This document shows positions 54,851 through 64,000 of a stretch of DNA of 64,000 bases, one piece after another. How positions within the stretch are numbered: the stretch's first letter is position 1; every line of letters begins with the position of its first letter. The stretch spans positions 55,361 to 119,360 of the forward strand of contig JANEZZ010001641.1 in NCBI GenBank assembly GCA_026122225.1, written 5' to 3'. The translations under genes were made by a program, and so were the position numbers. This DNA comes from Heloderma charlesbogerti. Lineage: Eukaryota > Chordata > Lepidosauria > Squamata > Helodermatidae. Under the pieces are notes generated by a model. The model was not told the DNA's origin, did not search any database, and worked only from the letters and a program-made list of their open reading frames with translations.

Positions 54851-55711
54851 TAGGGATGGACAAACCCACACCCATCCAGTATCGGTGGCACCTGCTGAAA
54901 CACTGCCCCCGCTTGAGCCCCCCATAAATGAGCCATTTATGCCTCTAATATTGCGTACATCAAGCTTTCCCAGCCTGAATTTGCGCATATTTAAATATGC
55001 ACATTTTTTATTACCTCCTTTCTTTCTGAAAATTAATTAATTAAGTAATTAATTATACGTCTATATCGCCCCATAGCTGAAGCTCTCTGGGCAGTTTACA
55101 AAAGGTAAAACATTAAAAGACAATATGCAAAGTTTAAAAGCCATTTACATAAAACATATGGACAAACAACATATAACTAAAAACAACTTTGAACTAAAAA
55201 CAATTTGTTTAAAAAATCCAACAATAAAACACAGCTTAAAACAACACAGCTTAAAAAACAGTATGCAACAGTCAGCAAAAGAAACAAGAGTTCTAAAAAG
55301 GGAAGGCCTGCCTGAATAACAGAGTCTTTCATGCCTGCTTAAAAACCTTCAACGAGGTCAGCAGGCACATTTCAGCCAGCAGGTCATTCCACAACTGAGG
55401 GGTAGCAAAGGAAAAGTTCCTCTTGCGTGTGTCTGACAGTCTCACATTAGGCAGCAGCAGCAGCTGGCCCTCAGAGGACTTTAGGTGGCAGACTGGGACG
55501 TAGGGGAGAAGGAGCTCCCTGAGGTACCTTGGACCTTAAGCTTGGCAATAAGCTTGGCAAAATGGCGGGTGCTCGCAGGTGGGTCTGGGAGAGTGTGGAG
55601 AACATCCAGAAGGGCGTGAGCAGGGGCAAACGAGGCCAGAGGCTCGGCGGGCATGGGCAGGGGGCAGCCCAACGGACCCCTGGACCCAGTCGGCCATCCG
55701 TGCCATCCCTA
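54851..55711. mobile_element. hAT element (TAGGGATGGACAAACC), carrying an inner repeat
   Basis: The ends TAGGGATGG and CCATCCCTA are inverted. GCTCTAGC is repeated exactly at 54843-54850 and 55712-55719. 55020-55480 inside is an L2-type sequence in minus orientation (CGCCCCATAGCTGAAGCTCT, GCAGTTTACAAAAGGTAAAA), so the element was itself a target. No transposase. Confidence 0.9.
55020..55480 (-). mobile_element. L2-like 3' region nested in the hAT
   Basis: The reverse complement of 55050-55110 reads like the L2 3' UTR at 52400-52445 (GAGAGCTTCAGCTATGGGGC). Farther right, TCATTCCACAACTGAGGGGT and TTCCTCTTGCGTG may continue the same LINE. The exact right edge is unclear. Confidence 0.55.
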
Positions 55712-55915
55712 GCTCTAGCTCAGTGTTAGAGCACATATTTTAGATGCAGAAGGTCCCAGGTTCAATCCCAGGCATCTCCAGGTAGGAAGGGCTAGGAAAA
55801 TATTCTTCCTGAAACCCTGGAAAGCCATTGCCAGCCAGTGTCAACAATACTGGGATAGACAGACCAATGGTCTGACTCCATATAAAGCAGCTTTCTATTT
55901 TTCTATGTTCCTTCC
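55712..55915 (+). mobile_element. tRNA-derived SINE with hAT inserted at its head
   Basis: Box A (TAGCTCAGTGTTAGAGCA), ATGCAGAAGGTCCCAGGTTC with box B, CCAGGCATCTCCAGGTAGGA, CTGAAACCCTGGAAAGCC, and a 3' end AAAGCAGCTTTCTATTTTTC. The hAT duplication falls at the first bases of the box A region. Confidence 0.8.
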
Positions 55916-56367
55916 TTTTCCCCTAGTAATACTGTTTGCTGAAACACATTGCTGTCTTGCCCTACAGATCCTGAATTAACCATTAGCAGCAGAGATGCTA
56001 TGCTTCAGTGGCCTGTACATTTTTGATGTAGACCAGGGAAGACCATGGAAGTAGGCTGGAACTTATTGCTCAATTTCAGTATATGGAGCCACACAGATAC
56101 AGTAGACTGTGATGTGGAGGGGATGGTGCCAAAATAATGACTGCATCCTACCCTTAACCAGAGAATTTTGGATAATTGATAATTGGCTTTAATGCACATA
56201 TGACATGAACAAGAGGGAGAAAATTTCTAAGATCAAATTTCTTGGTTAATATGGGTTGGACAATAGGGTTAATACCATTAATACAGACCTTTGGGCAACT
56301 AGTACAACTCAATTTGGCAGAGGTGCCTGGGTGGGGGTTAGGGCACTTGGAAGAAGAACAGAGACTT

Positions 56368-56405
56368 CTTCTTCGTCGTCGTCGTCATTATCATCATCAT
56401 CATCA
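56368..56405. repeat. CTT/CGT/CAT trinucleotide tract
   Basis: CTTCTTCTTCGTCGTCGTCG leads into TCATTATCATCATCATCATC. Confidence 0.85.
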
Positions 56406-56499
56406 CAATTTTAGACAGAAAGGATGCTAGGGAATATGTGTAATGAGTTTTCGTTTGCAAGAAGTGAGATTAATAGTGCCTTTTTCTCTTAGGACTGCC

Positions 56500-56900
56500 A
56501 ACACTCAGTATATAAAATTACGGATTGTGCCGTCTTAGTGTTTTCCTACACTTCAAGTTCCTAAAATCTAAAACAATCCTCAAGGTTCAGAAACCAAAAG
56601 ATTATTTTGAAAAGCTCCCAAATGAATTCATTTTTAAAGAAAACTAGAGATGGATAAATTCGTCATTTTCACTTTCTCCCACATTTGAATTCTTAAAATC
56701 TCAAGCTCTTTCTGTCCTGAATATGAAGAAATTAAGGTAAATTCTTTATTGTGTGAATTTTGGTAAATTTTTATCAAAATGAATTGAAATGAAATTCTCA
56801 TTCATCCCTAAAGAAAATGTGTTATTTTGGGAGCATGGCTTATGACTTTTTTGTTGAGGAATCCTCTACCATACTAAACATGCTGTACATACAGACCACC
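56500..56900 (+). repeat. Interspersed repeat (W family), copy 1, split by a hAT
   Basis: TTTTCCTACACTTCAAGTTC and AATCCTCAAGGTTCAGAAAC with AAGCTCCCAAATGAATT match 59990-60111 closely. The hAT at 56645 interrupts it. The superfamily is unknown. Confidence 0.55.
56645..56810. mobile_element. Small AT-rich hAT MITE (TAGAGATGGATAAATTCG)
   Basis: The ends are TAGAGATGGATAAATT and CTCATTCATCCCTA. AAGAAAAC (56637-56644) and AAGAAAAT (56811-56818) match at 7 of 8. Confidence 0.85.
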
Positions 56901-57087
56901 TATTTCACGTGACTGAACTGTTGTTCTGTTCATGACTGTGCTGAACCAGCTTTTCCTAAATTAGTAATAGGTAGGAAATTGAGATCAGCAATACCAATTC
57001 TGTAGACTTCTGATGCACCAGGAGGTGGGGAAGACCTCTTGGGAGAATGTTTGGGTCCCAGAGAAGCCAACACTCATGGGGCACTAG

Positions 57088-57502
57088 CAGGGATGCTGGA
57101 GAAATTCGAGCTGGATTAAAATGAGCTTGGATTTCTAAGAATCCGACCTGCGGAATCTGCTGCGGAGTGACCCCCTCAGGCTGTGTGGAGTCCATGGACT
57201 TTCAGATGATCTTTTTACTTTCCCAAAATTTATGCATATAAATCCATAGAAAAATACATACGTTTCTGCTGAGGAAACGTTGAATGGAATGGGGGACAGT
57301 ACACTAAATGTTACGTACTGAGGTAAATTATGTAAATACTTAACATAAATAATTACGTAAATATTTACATAATTATTTTCATATTTTTCCGCATGATGAA
57401 AAAAATATTTGCATCCATCTGTGGGCAGATGACAGAACAAAAGGTGCCTGACAATCTGCGAAACACAGACAGAATGGATTTTACACAGTCCGTACATCCC
57501 TA
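57088..57502 (-). mobile_element. hAT MITE (H2 family), copy 3
   Basis: The ends are CAGGGATGCTGG and GTACATCCCTA, with a perfect 8-bp duplication GGCACTAG at 57080-57087 and 57503-57510. The AT-rich centre TTACGTAAATATTTACATAA is palindromic. It is the best-preserved copy of this family here. Confidence 0.93.
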
Positions 57503-57510
57503 GGCACTAG

Positions 57511-58014
57511 GCCTCTTTTTTTAGTCAGCCATCTCCTCTCCCTAATCCTCAGGAACTCACCAACTTAACTTCCCTCGACTCTATACCAAAGGAGAGAACC
57601 CATAGCAACAATTTCTTCCTGCTGGATTGAAACAAGCAGGACAAAATGAGGAAGGCAGACATGGCTCCTTTCCCTCCCTCAAACTACTTGGCAAGGGAAG
57701 AATGGATATATTGCTTATTTGCCTGGTGAGATGGTTTCTAAGACTTCCAAGCCCTCGTCTTGTCTCTTTTCACAGTATCACACACTGAAGAGTATCACAC
57801 ACTTTTCATATAGGTAGAAGAAATAGTCACCCTGATACAAAAACTCAGCAGTATCTGGTGAGGAGGTATGGCAAATAGGAATTAGCTGCCACCAGCTGAG
57901 CAATGACTGAAAAAAGGGATTCCCATGCCCTTACTGACAGAAATTATGTGGCAGCATTGGAGGCAGGGAATGAGCAGATCAGCACCATGCGGTGGTTGAT
58001 ACACCAACAGCCCA
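57511..58014. other. Unassigned stretch
   Basis: No recognised feature. Confidence 0.4.
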
Positions 58015-59190
58015 CATACAGGATGAATAGGGTGGTTGTGGTTCCACTCTTACCTGAAGGATCAGTTTCAGAAAGTAGCCTTGGGGAATTTCTGTTCTAC
58101 CCCATGGCATTTGAATTGTGGGGTCCTGAAAGGTTCCATCTTGTCCCTGTGCTTTTAAACATGAAGCTGCTGGGTGAGGTCTTATGGGAATTTGGACCAA
58201 AGTGTCACCCAGTTCTTTCTCTCTTTGGCATCAGTGTCAGGTGAGGCTGTGGAGGTGTTGAACTGCTGTCTGGACTTGGTAATGGGCTGGATGGGGGACA
58301 GTAAACAGAAGCTGAATCCTGAGAAAACTGAAGAACTGTGGATTGGTAGTTCCCAGGTCCAGGAAGCTGGTCCATTATCTGTTCTGAATGGGGCCCCACT
58401 CCCCTGAAGGAGCAAGTGTGCAGCCTGGGGCTACTTCTTGATCCAATGTTGTCACTAGAGGTCCAAGTGGCCACAGTGGCTTGGAGCCTCTTTTTCAAGC
58501 TTTGGGTAGTTCATCAGCTGTGGCCTTTCCTAGGTAGGGATAGCCTGCTTTGGTAGCCTCCATGCTGGATTGCTGCAATGCGTTATATGTGGGGCTGCCC
58601 TTGAGAGTGCGTTGGAAGCGTCAACTGGTCCAGAGTTCAGCTACTAGGATTTTTGCTGGTTTATCCAGATGAACCATGTTACACATCCATTCTGGAGGAA
58701 CTACATTGCCTGCCTATTTGCTACCAAACCCACTTCAAAGTGCTAGTGCTTACCTTTAAATACCTAAATGGCTCAGTGCCCAAATATCTGAGAGAGTGCC
58801 TCCTCCCATGTCAACCTGCCCATGCATTAAGATTGTCAGAGGAGGCCCTTCTCCATGTTCCATCTATAGGAGAAGTGTTTTATGCATATACAAAAGAGAG
58901 GGCCTTCTCTGTGGTGGCTCCCTGACTTTGGAATGTCCTCCCAAGAGGGGTATACCTCATGCTGACTTGTATTCCTTTCAGCTCCAGTTTAAAACCTTTT
59001 TTTAGTGGCTCAAGTATTTTAAATTGTTGTATTTTCAGCTGGTTATATAGTATTATCCCTCTCAATTGTATAGTTTTGTTTAATATTTTATGTTTTAATA
59101 TTGTATTGATTACACATTTTTATGTGCACCACCATTAAATCCATTCTTGGATGAAGGTATGGTGTATAAAATTCTTTTAATAAGTAAAGG
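58015..59190 (+). mobile_element. L2-like LINE, RT to 3' end, frameshifted
   Basis: Fragments in different frames read in order: CCLDLVMGWMGDSKQKLNPE with KTEELWIG (RT region after the catalytic site), LDCCNALYVGLPL (around 58566-58602), ILEELHCLPICYQTHFKVLV, AHALRLSEEALLHVPSI, and ERAFSVVAP (58653-58925). These are the usual C-terminal blocks of L2-clade ORF2. The element ends in an AT-rich 3' UTR. At least two frameshifts make it dead. Confidence 0.75.
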
Positions 59191-59654
59191 CTAAATGAAT
59201 GGGGTACAGCTAGCCAGCCAGCACTGCTGTTCCTGGCCTTTCTTCCTCCAGTGCTGCTGTGCAATGCCTGTGAGTAAAAGCATGGGTCCCTCTTCCCCCA
59301 GTCACTGTTCTGCAGCAGCAGCCATGTCCTACTTGCTCCATCTCACCCTCCATCCTAGATTGTGGGTGGGGATATGCATTTGCACATCTCATTGAAGGGG
59401 ATCAGTGCAGATCAATGGCATCAACTCTCAGCTGAACATTCTGATGTGCACAGTGCAATTGGACTTGTGTCCATAATTCCTGGTCCCGAAAGTGGGCCAT
59501 ATGCAGAACCATGCTTACTAGTGCAGTTCTCTATAGCTGGACTGGGTTGACTGGCTGTAAATAGAAAGGGAGCTAAAATTGCCATTGTAATAATCTGCGT
59601 CTGCATCCAATTCCTTAGTCTGGTCCAATTCCTTGGTCCAATTCCTTAGTCTGC

Positions 59655-59765
59655 GTTATATGTGTGGCTGCCTTTGCAAATGGTTTGGAAGCATCAACTA
59701 GTCCAGAATTCAGCCACTAGAATTCTTGTTGGTTTATCCAGATGAAGCCATGTTACATCCTGGTA
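59655..59765 (+). mobile_element. L2-like fragment
   Basis: GCGTTATATGTGTGGCTGCC, TTGGAAGCATCAACTAGTCC and GTTGGTTTATCCAGATGAAG repeat 58580-58680, as either a separate insertion or a local duplication. Just upstream, GTCCAATTCCTTAGTCT-type words are repeated in tandem (59606-59654). Confidence 0.65.
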
Positions 59766-59989
59766 CAGTATTCCTTTGTGATACTGGTCAGACCTCTCTC
59801 CTCCCTACCAGGCTGCTGGCCTTGGAAAGACTTCTGCCTTCAGAGTTTTCTGGCTGAGTATTGCTTCCTGACTGGCACCTGAATCCTAGGAGCAGCCATA
59901 TTTTATAGGGGAAATATAAAAACCCCTTTCATCTTCCTCCCACAAAGACCTGGGATAATTTCAGACATGGCTTTCATTGTGAAATCACC

Positions 59990-60111
59990 CTGCCTTATGT
60001 ATATGAAATTACAGATCATGTGTTTTCCTACGCTTCAAGTTCCTAAAATCTAAAATAATCCTCAAGGTTTGGAAACCAAAAGATTGTTTTGAAAAGCTCT
60101 CAAATGAATTA
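59990..60111 (+). repeat. Interspersed repeat (W family), copy 2
   Basis: Collinear with 56500-56640. It stops at TTAGGGAGCAATCCTA. Confidence 0.55.
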
Positions 60112-60420
60112 GGGAGCAATCCTAAGTCCCCTAGACAGCGTCTGGAGGGAACATAGGATGGTTCGGTTTCCTGACTCTAAGCTTAGAGACAGGGCTCTGA
60201 GCTGGGAGCCAAGAAACGGCGCTCCCCTCCCCTTTGTGGGGGATCCAGATGTTGTTGTCTTCCCTTTATAACTTGCCCATGTTTTTCCGCTGCTTCTTTT
60301 TCCTGACCACAGGAAATCCATTAAGGAAGGAAAGACAGAATAGCTCCACAGTGTCTTTTGACTGGTAGTGCTAGGAGCCATTTGTCTGGAAGCAGCCTGA
60401 TGCCATCTCAGGTGATACGT
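60112..60420. repeat. Possible O-family related element
   Basis: It starts AGGGAGCAATCCTAAGTCCC, the inverse of the right end of the repeat at 19437. The remainder is not clearly alignable by eye, so only the terminus supports the call. Confidence 0.35.
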
Positions 60421-60693
60421 CGCTTCTTTCCAAATGCTGCCAAGCAGGACTTCAGGCAGCCGTGCTGTGCTTTTCTCCCTGAAGATTTCCCTGGTGTGTG
60501 TGTGTGTTCTTGCCAGTAGACTGTGAAACATCCCCAGGCTGTGGGCTTGCAAGTGGCTTCTTCATAATTTCTGGGGTTTATGCATGGGTCCATTTGCAAT
60601 AACAAATTTGTACACCATTTCATTACCTGCGGGAGCCTGGCATACAATCTGAGGATAGATGTTGAGAATGGAGAGGTCAAAGGAAGCTGCATT

Positions 60694-63600
60694 GTTGTTG
60701 TTGTTCAGTCGTTCAGTCGTGTCCGACTCTTCGTGACCCCATGGACCATAGCACGCCAGGCCTTCCTGTCCTGCGTTCTCTCCCGGAGCATGCTCAAGTT
60801 CATATTCATTGCATCCGTGATGCTATCTAGCCATCTCATCCTCTGCCGTCCCCTTCTCCTTTTGCCTTCAGTCTTTCCCAGCATCAGGGTCTTTTCCAGG
60901 GAGTTTTCTCTTCGCATTAGGTGGCCAAAATATTGGAGCTTCAGCTTCATTATCTGTCCTTCCAATGAGCACTCAGGGTTGATTTCCTTTAGGATGGACT
61001 GATTTGACCTCCTTGCAGTCCAGGGGACTCGTAAGAGTCTTCTCCAGCACCACAGTTCAAAAGCATCCATTCTTCGGCGCTCAGCCTTCCTTATAGTCCA
61101 GCTCTCACAGCCATACATTACTACTGGGAAAACCATAGCTTTGATTAGACGGACCTTTGTCGGCAAGGTGATGTCTCTGCTTCTTACTATGCTGTCTAGG
61201 TTGGCCATAGCTTTCCTCCCAAGGAGCAAGCGTCTTTTAATTTCATGGCTACAGTCACCGTCTGCCGTGATCTTGGAGCCCAAGAAAGTAAAATCTGTCA
61301 CTGCTTCCATTTCTTCCCCTTCTATATGCCAGGAAGTGATAGGGCCAGATGCCATGATCTTAGTTTTTTTAATATTGAGTTTCAAACCAGCTTTTGCACT
61401 CTCCTCTTTCACCCTCAACAAGAGGCTCTTGAGATCCTCTTCGCTTTCTGCCATTAGGGTGGTATCGTCTGCATATTGGAGGTTGTTGATAATTCTCCCG
61501 GCAATCTTAATTCCAACCTCTGATTCATCCAACCCGGCATTTCTCATGATGTACTCTGCATATAAGTTAAATAATCAGGGTGACAATATGCAGCCTTGTC
61601 GTACTCCTTTCCCAATTTTGAACCAATCGGCTAGTCCATGTCTGGTTCTTACTGTTGCTTCTTGACCCTCGTACAGGTTTCTCAGGAGACAGGTAAGGTG
61701 GTCTGGTACTCCCATCTCTTTAAGAATTTGCCACAGTTTGTTGTGATCCACACAATCAAAGGCTTTAGCGTAGTCAATGAAGCAGAAATAGACGTTTTTC
61801 TGGAATTCTCTTGCTTTCTCCATGATGCAGCGAATGTTGGCGATTTGATCTCTAGTTCCTCTGCCTCTTCTAAACCCAGCTTGTACTTCCGGTAGTTCTC
61901 GGTTCGCATACTGCTGAAGCCTAGCTTGTAGGGTTTTGAGCATCACCTTGCTGGCATGTGAAATGAGCGCAATTGTGCGGTAGTTTGAACACTCTTTGGC
62001 ATTGCCCTTCTTTGGAATTGGAATGTAAACTGACCTTTTCCAGTCTTGTGGCCACTGTTGAGTGTTCCAGATTTGTTGGCATATTGAATGCAGCACTTTA
62101 ACAGCATCATCTTCTAGGATTTTAAATAGCTCGGCTGGAATACTGTCATCTCCGCTAGCTTTGTTGTTACTAATGCTTCCTAAGGCCCACTTGACTTCAC
62201 TCTCTAGGATGTCTGGCTCAAGTTCAGTGACCACACTATCATGGCTATCAGGGACATTCAGATCTTTCCTGTATAGTTCTTCTGTGTATTCTTGCCACCT
62301 CTTCTTAATCTCTTCTGCTTCTGTTAGGTCCCTGCCTTCTTTGTCCTTTATCATGCCCGTCTTTGCACAAAACGTTCCCTTGAGATCTCCAATTTTCTTG
62401 AAGAGATCTCTAGTCTTTCCCATTCTGTTGTTTTCCTCGATTTCTTTGCATTGTTCATTTAAGAAGGCCTTCTTGTCTCTCCTTGCTATTCTCTGGAACT
62501 CTGCATTCAGTTGGGTATATCTTCCCCTTTCTCCCTTGCTTTTTGCTTCCCTTCTTTCGTGAGCTACTTGTAAAGCCTCATCTGACAGCCACTTGGCTTT
62601 CTTACATTTCTTTTTCTTTGGGACGGATTTCGTTGCTGCCTCCTGAACAATGTTACGGACCTCCGTCCATAGTTCCTCAGGCACTCTGTCTATCAGGTCT
62701 AATCCCTGAAATCTATTCCTCACCTCCACTGTATATTCATCAGGGATATGATTTAGGTCATACCTGAATGGTTTAGTGGTTTTCCCGACGTTCTTCAATT
62801 TAAGCCGAAATTTGCAAGAAGCAGCTCATGATCTGAGCCACAGTCAGCTCCAGGTCTTGTTTTGACTGACTGTATGGAGCTTCTCCATCTTTGGCTGCAA
62901 AGGACATAATCAATCTGATTTCGATAGTGACCATCTGGTGACGTCCATGTGTAGAGTCGCCTCTTGTGCTGTTGGAAAAGAGTGTTTGCTATGATCAGCA
63001 TGTTCTCTTGGCAAAACTCTATTAGCTTTTGTCCTGCTTCATTTTGTACACCAAGGCCATGCCTGCCTGTTATCCCGGTGATTTCTTGACTTCCTACTTT
63101 AGCATTCCAATCCCCTATGATAAAGAGGACATCTTTTTTTGGTGTTAGTTCTAGAAGGTGTTGTAGGTCTTCATAGAACCGATCAACCTCAGCTTCTTCG
63201 GCCTCAGTGGTTGGGGCATAGACTTGAATTACTGTGATGTTGAATGGTTTGCCTTGGATTCGTACTGAGATCATTCTATCATTTTTAAGATTGTACCCCA
63301 GTACTGCTTTTCCCACCCTTTTGTTGACTATGAGTGCTACTCCATTTCTTCTAAGGGATTCTTGCCCACAATAGTAGATATGATGGTCACCTGAATTAAA
63401 TTCGCCCATGCCTGTCCATTTTAGTTCGCTGATTCCCAAGATGTCGATGTTCAATCTTGCCATCTCATGTTTGACCACCTCCAGCTTACCTTGATTCATT
63501 GATCTGACATTCCAGGTTCCTAAACAATATTGTTCTTTACAGCATCGGATTTTCTTTTCACCGCCAGACACATCCACAGCTGAGTGTCCTTTCGGGTTTG

Positions 63601-63896
63601 GCCCAGCCGCTTCACTCTTTCTGGCGCTACTTGGAAATACCCTCTGCTCTTCCCCAGTAGCATATTGGACACCTTCCGACCTGAGGGGCTCATCTTCCGG
63701 CGTCATCTCTTTTAGCCTTGTGATACGTTCCATGGGGTTTTCTTGGCAAGAATACTGGAGTGGGTTGCCATTTCCTTCTCCAGTGGACCACATTTTGTCA
63801 GAACTCTCTGCCATGACCTGTCCGTCTTGGGTGGCCCTGCATGGCATAGCTTATGGCTTCACTGAGTTACGCAAGCCCCTTCGCCACAACAAGGCA
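60694..63896 (-). mobile_element. BovB LINE, copy 3, essentially full length
   Basis: From GCCTTGTTGTGGCG (5', right) to the TTGTTGTTGTTCAGTCG tail (3', left), flanked by an exact 11-bp duplication. It is collinear with copy 1 over 3.2 kb with only scattered substitutions. Together with the short list of lesions, this marks a young insertion. Confidence 0.95.
60705..63847 (-). pseudogene. BovB ORF, disrupted by one frameshift and one stop
   Basis: Three open blocks remain: endonuclease 62795-63847 (350 codons), reverse transcriptase 61575-62798 (407 codons) and RT C-terminus 60705-61547 (280 codons). The first break is loss of one base in an A/T run at about 62811-62813 compared with copy 1. 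The second is TGA at 61575-61577 where copy 1 has a Cys codon in the SPCLFNLY region. The catalytic YADD and endonuclease motifs are otherwise preserved, and the KASGDD motif keeps the usual Gly. Confidence 0.92.
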
Positions 63897-64000
63897 GAAG
63901 CTGCATTATACCAGATTATTTGTTCATCTAGCCCAGTATTGTTTGTTTTGAATGGCAGCAGTGCTCTCAGGCCTCAGGCAGAAAGAGGTCTTTCCATCAC

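Larger units (their letters stand above)
60681..64000 (-). mobile_element. tRNA-derived SINE, split by BovB copy 3, running off the window
   Basis: The SINE 3' end AGGAAGCTGCATT lies left of BovB; GAAGCTGCATTATACCAGAT, CATCTAGCCCAGTATTG and the GCAGCAGTGCTCTCAGG region lie right of it. GAAGCTGCATT is repeated at 60683-60693 and 63897-63907 as the BovB target duplication. The tRNA head lies beyond the window. Confidence 0.8.

Noticed and set aside
55712..55790. tRNA gene
   Set aside because: Box A and box B are present, but no cloverleaf or acceptor stem. The sequence continues into a SINE body repeated at 4597 and 63897.
60109..60552. 147-codon minus-strand ORF
   Set aside because: It spans a repeat terminus and a TG run and shows no domain or codon-bias signal.

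Overview
The window looks like lizard or other squamate DNA, from an intergenic or deep intronic stretch crowded with transposable elements. The evidence is four BovB (RTE) LINE copies, CR1, L2 and Penelope-like elements, squamate-style tRNA SINEs, a MIR/CORE-type SINE and a very heavy load of small non-autonomous hAT transposons. I cannot name the species. No host protein-coding gene can be supported. The only full-length open reading frame is the 1047-codon BovB ORF at 5968-9111.

Layout. 1-5907: hAT debris, a CR1-like 3' end, a 5S-rRNA-containing terminal-inverted-repeat (TIR) element, a palindromic hAT copy inside a GC-rich repeat, a tandem duplication and a tRNA SINE. 5908-9121: BovB copy 1, with an intact ORF and an adjoining minisatellite. 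11460-16651: microsatellites, a probable solo LTR (13218-14382), two MITE-like elements and a second 5S-containing element that carries a truncated BovB with a 12-bp target duplication. 17215-19805: a four-level nest in which an old CR1 is broken by a palindrome-rich hAT and by a GC-rich repeat that itself holds another hAT. 20400-26400: low-complexity tracts and mostly unrecognised DNA. 26437-37678: hAT families, CR1-like remnants, an LTR-like end and a Penelope-like remnant with GIY-YIG-type sequence. 37748-43718: a SINE, AT-rich hATs, and BovB copy 2 split by a CR1. 44900-52000: nested hATs, MITEs and one candidate exon (50101-50259). 52060-60111: L2 3' ends, SINEs and more hATs. 60681-64000: BovB copy 3, near full length on the minus strand, inserted in a SINE.

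The elements can be ordered in time by nesting and target-site duplications (TSDs). BovB ORF2 protein would have driven BovB copying, and possibly some SINEs. The hAT copies need a transposase that is not encoded here. The most unusual material is a hAT family (2208, 17278, 18493, 37187) that carries splice-donor-like AGGTAAGT motifs on opposite strands near its two ends around large palindromes, and the TIR element family that captured part of a 5S rRNA gene.
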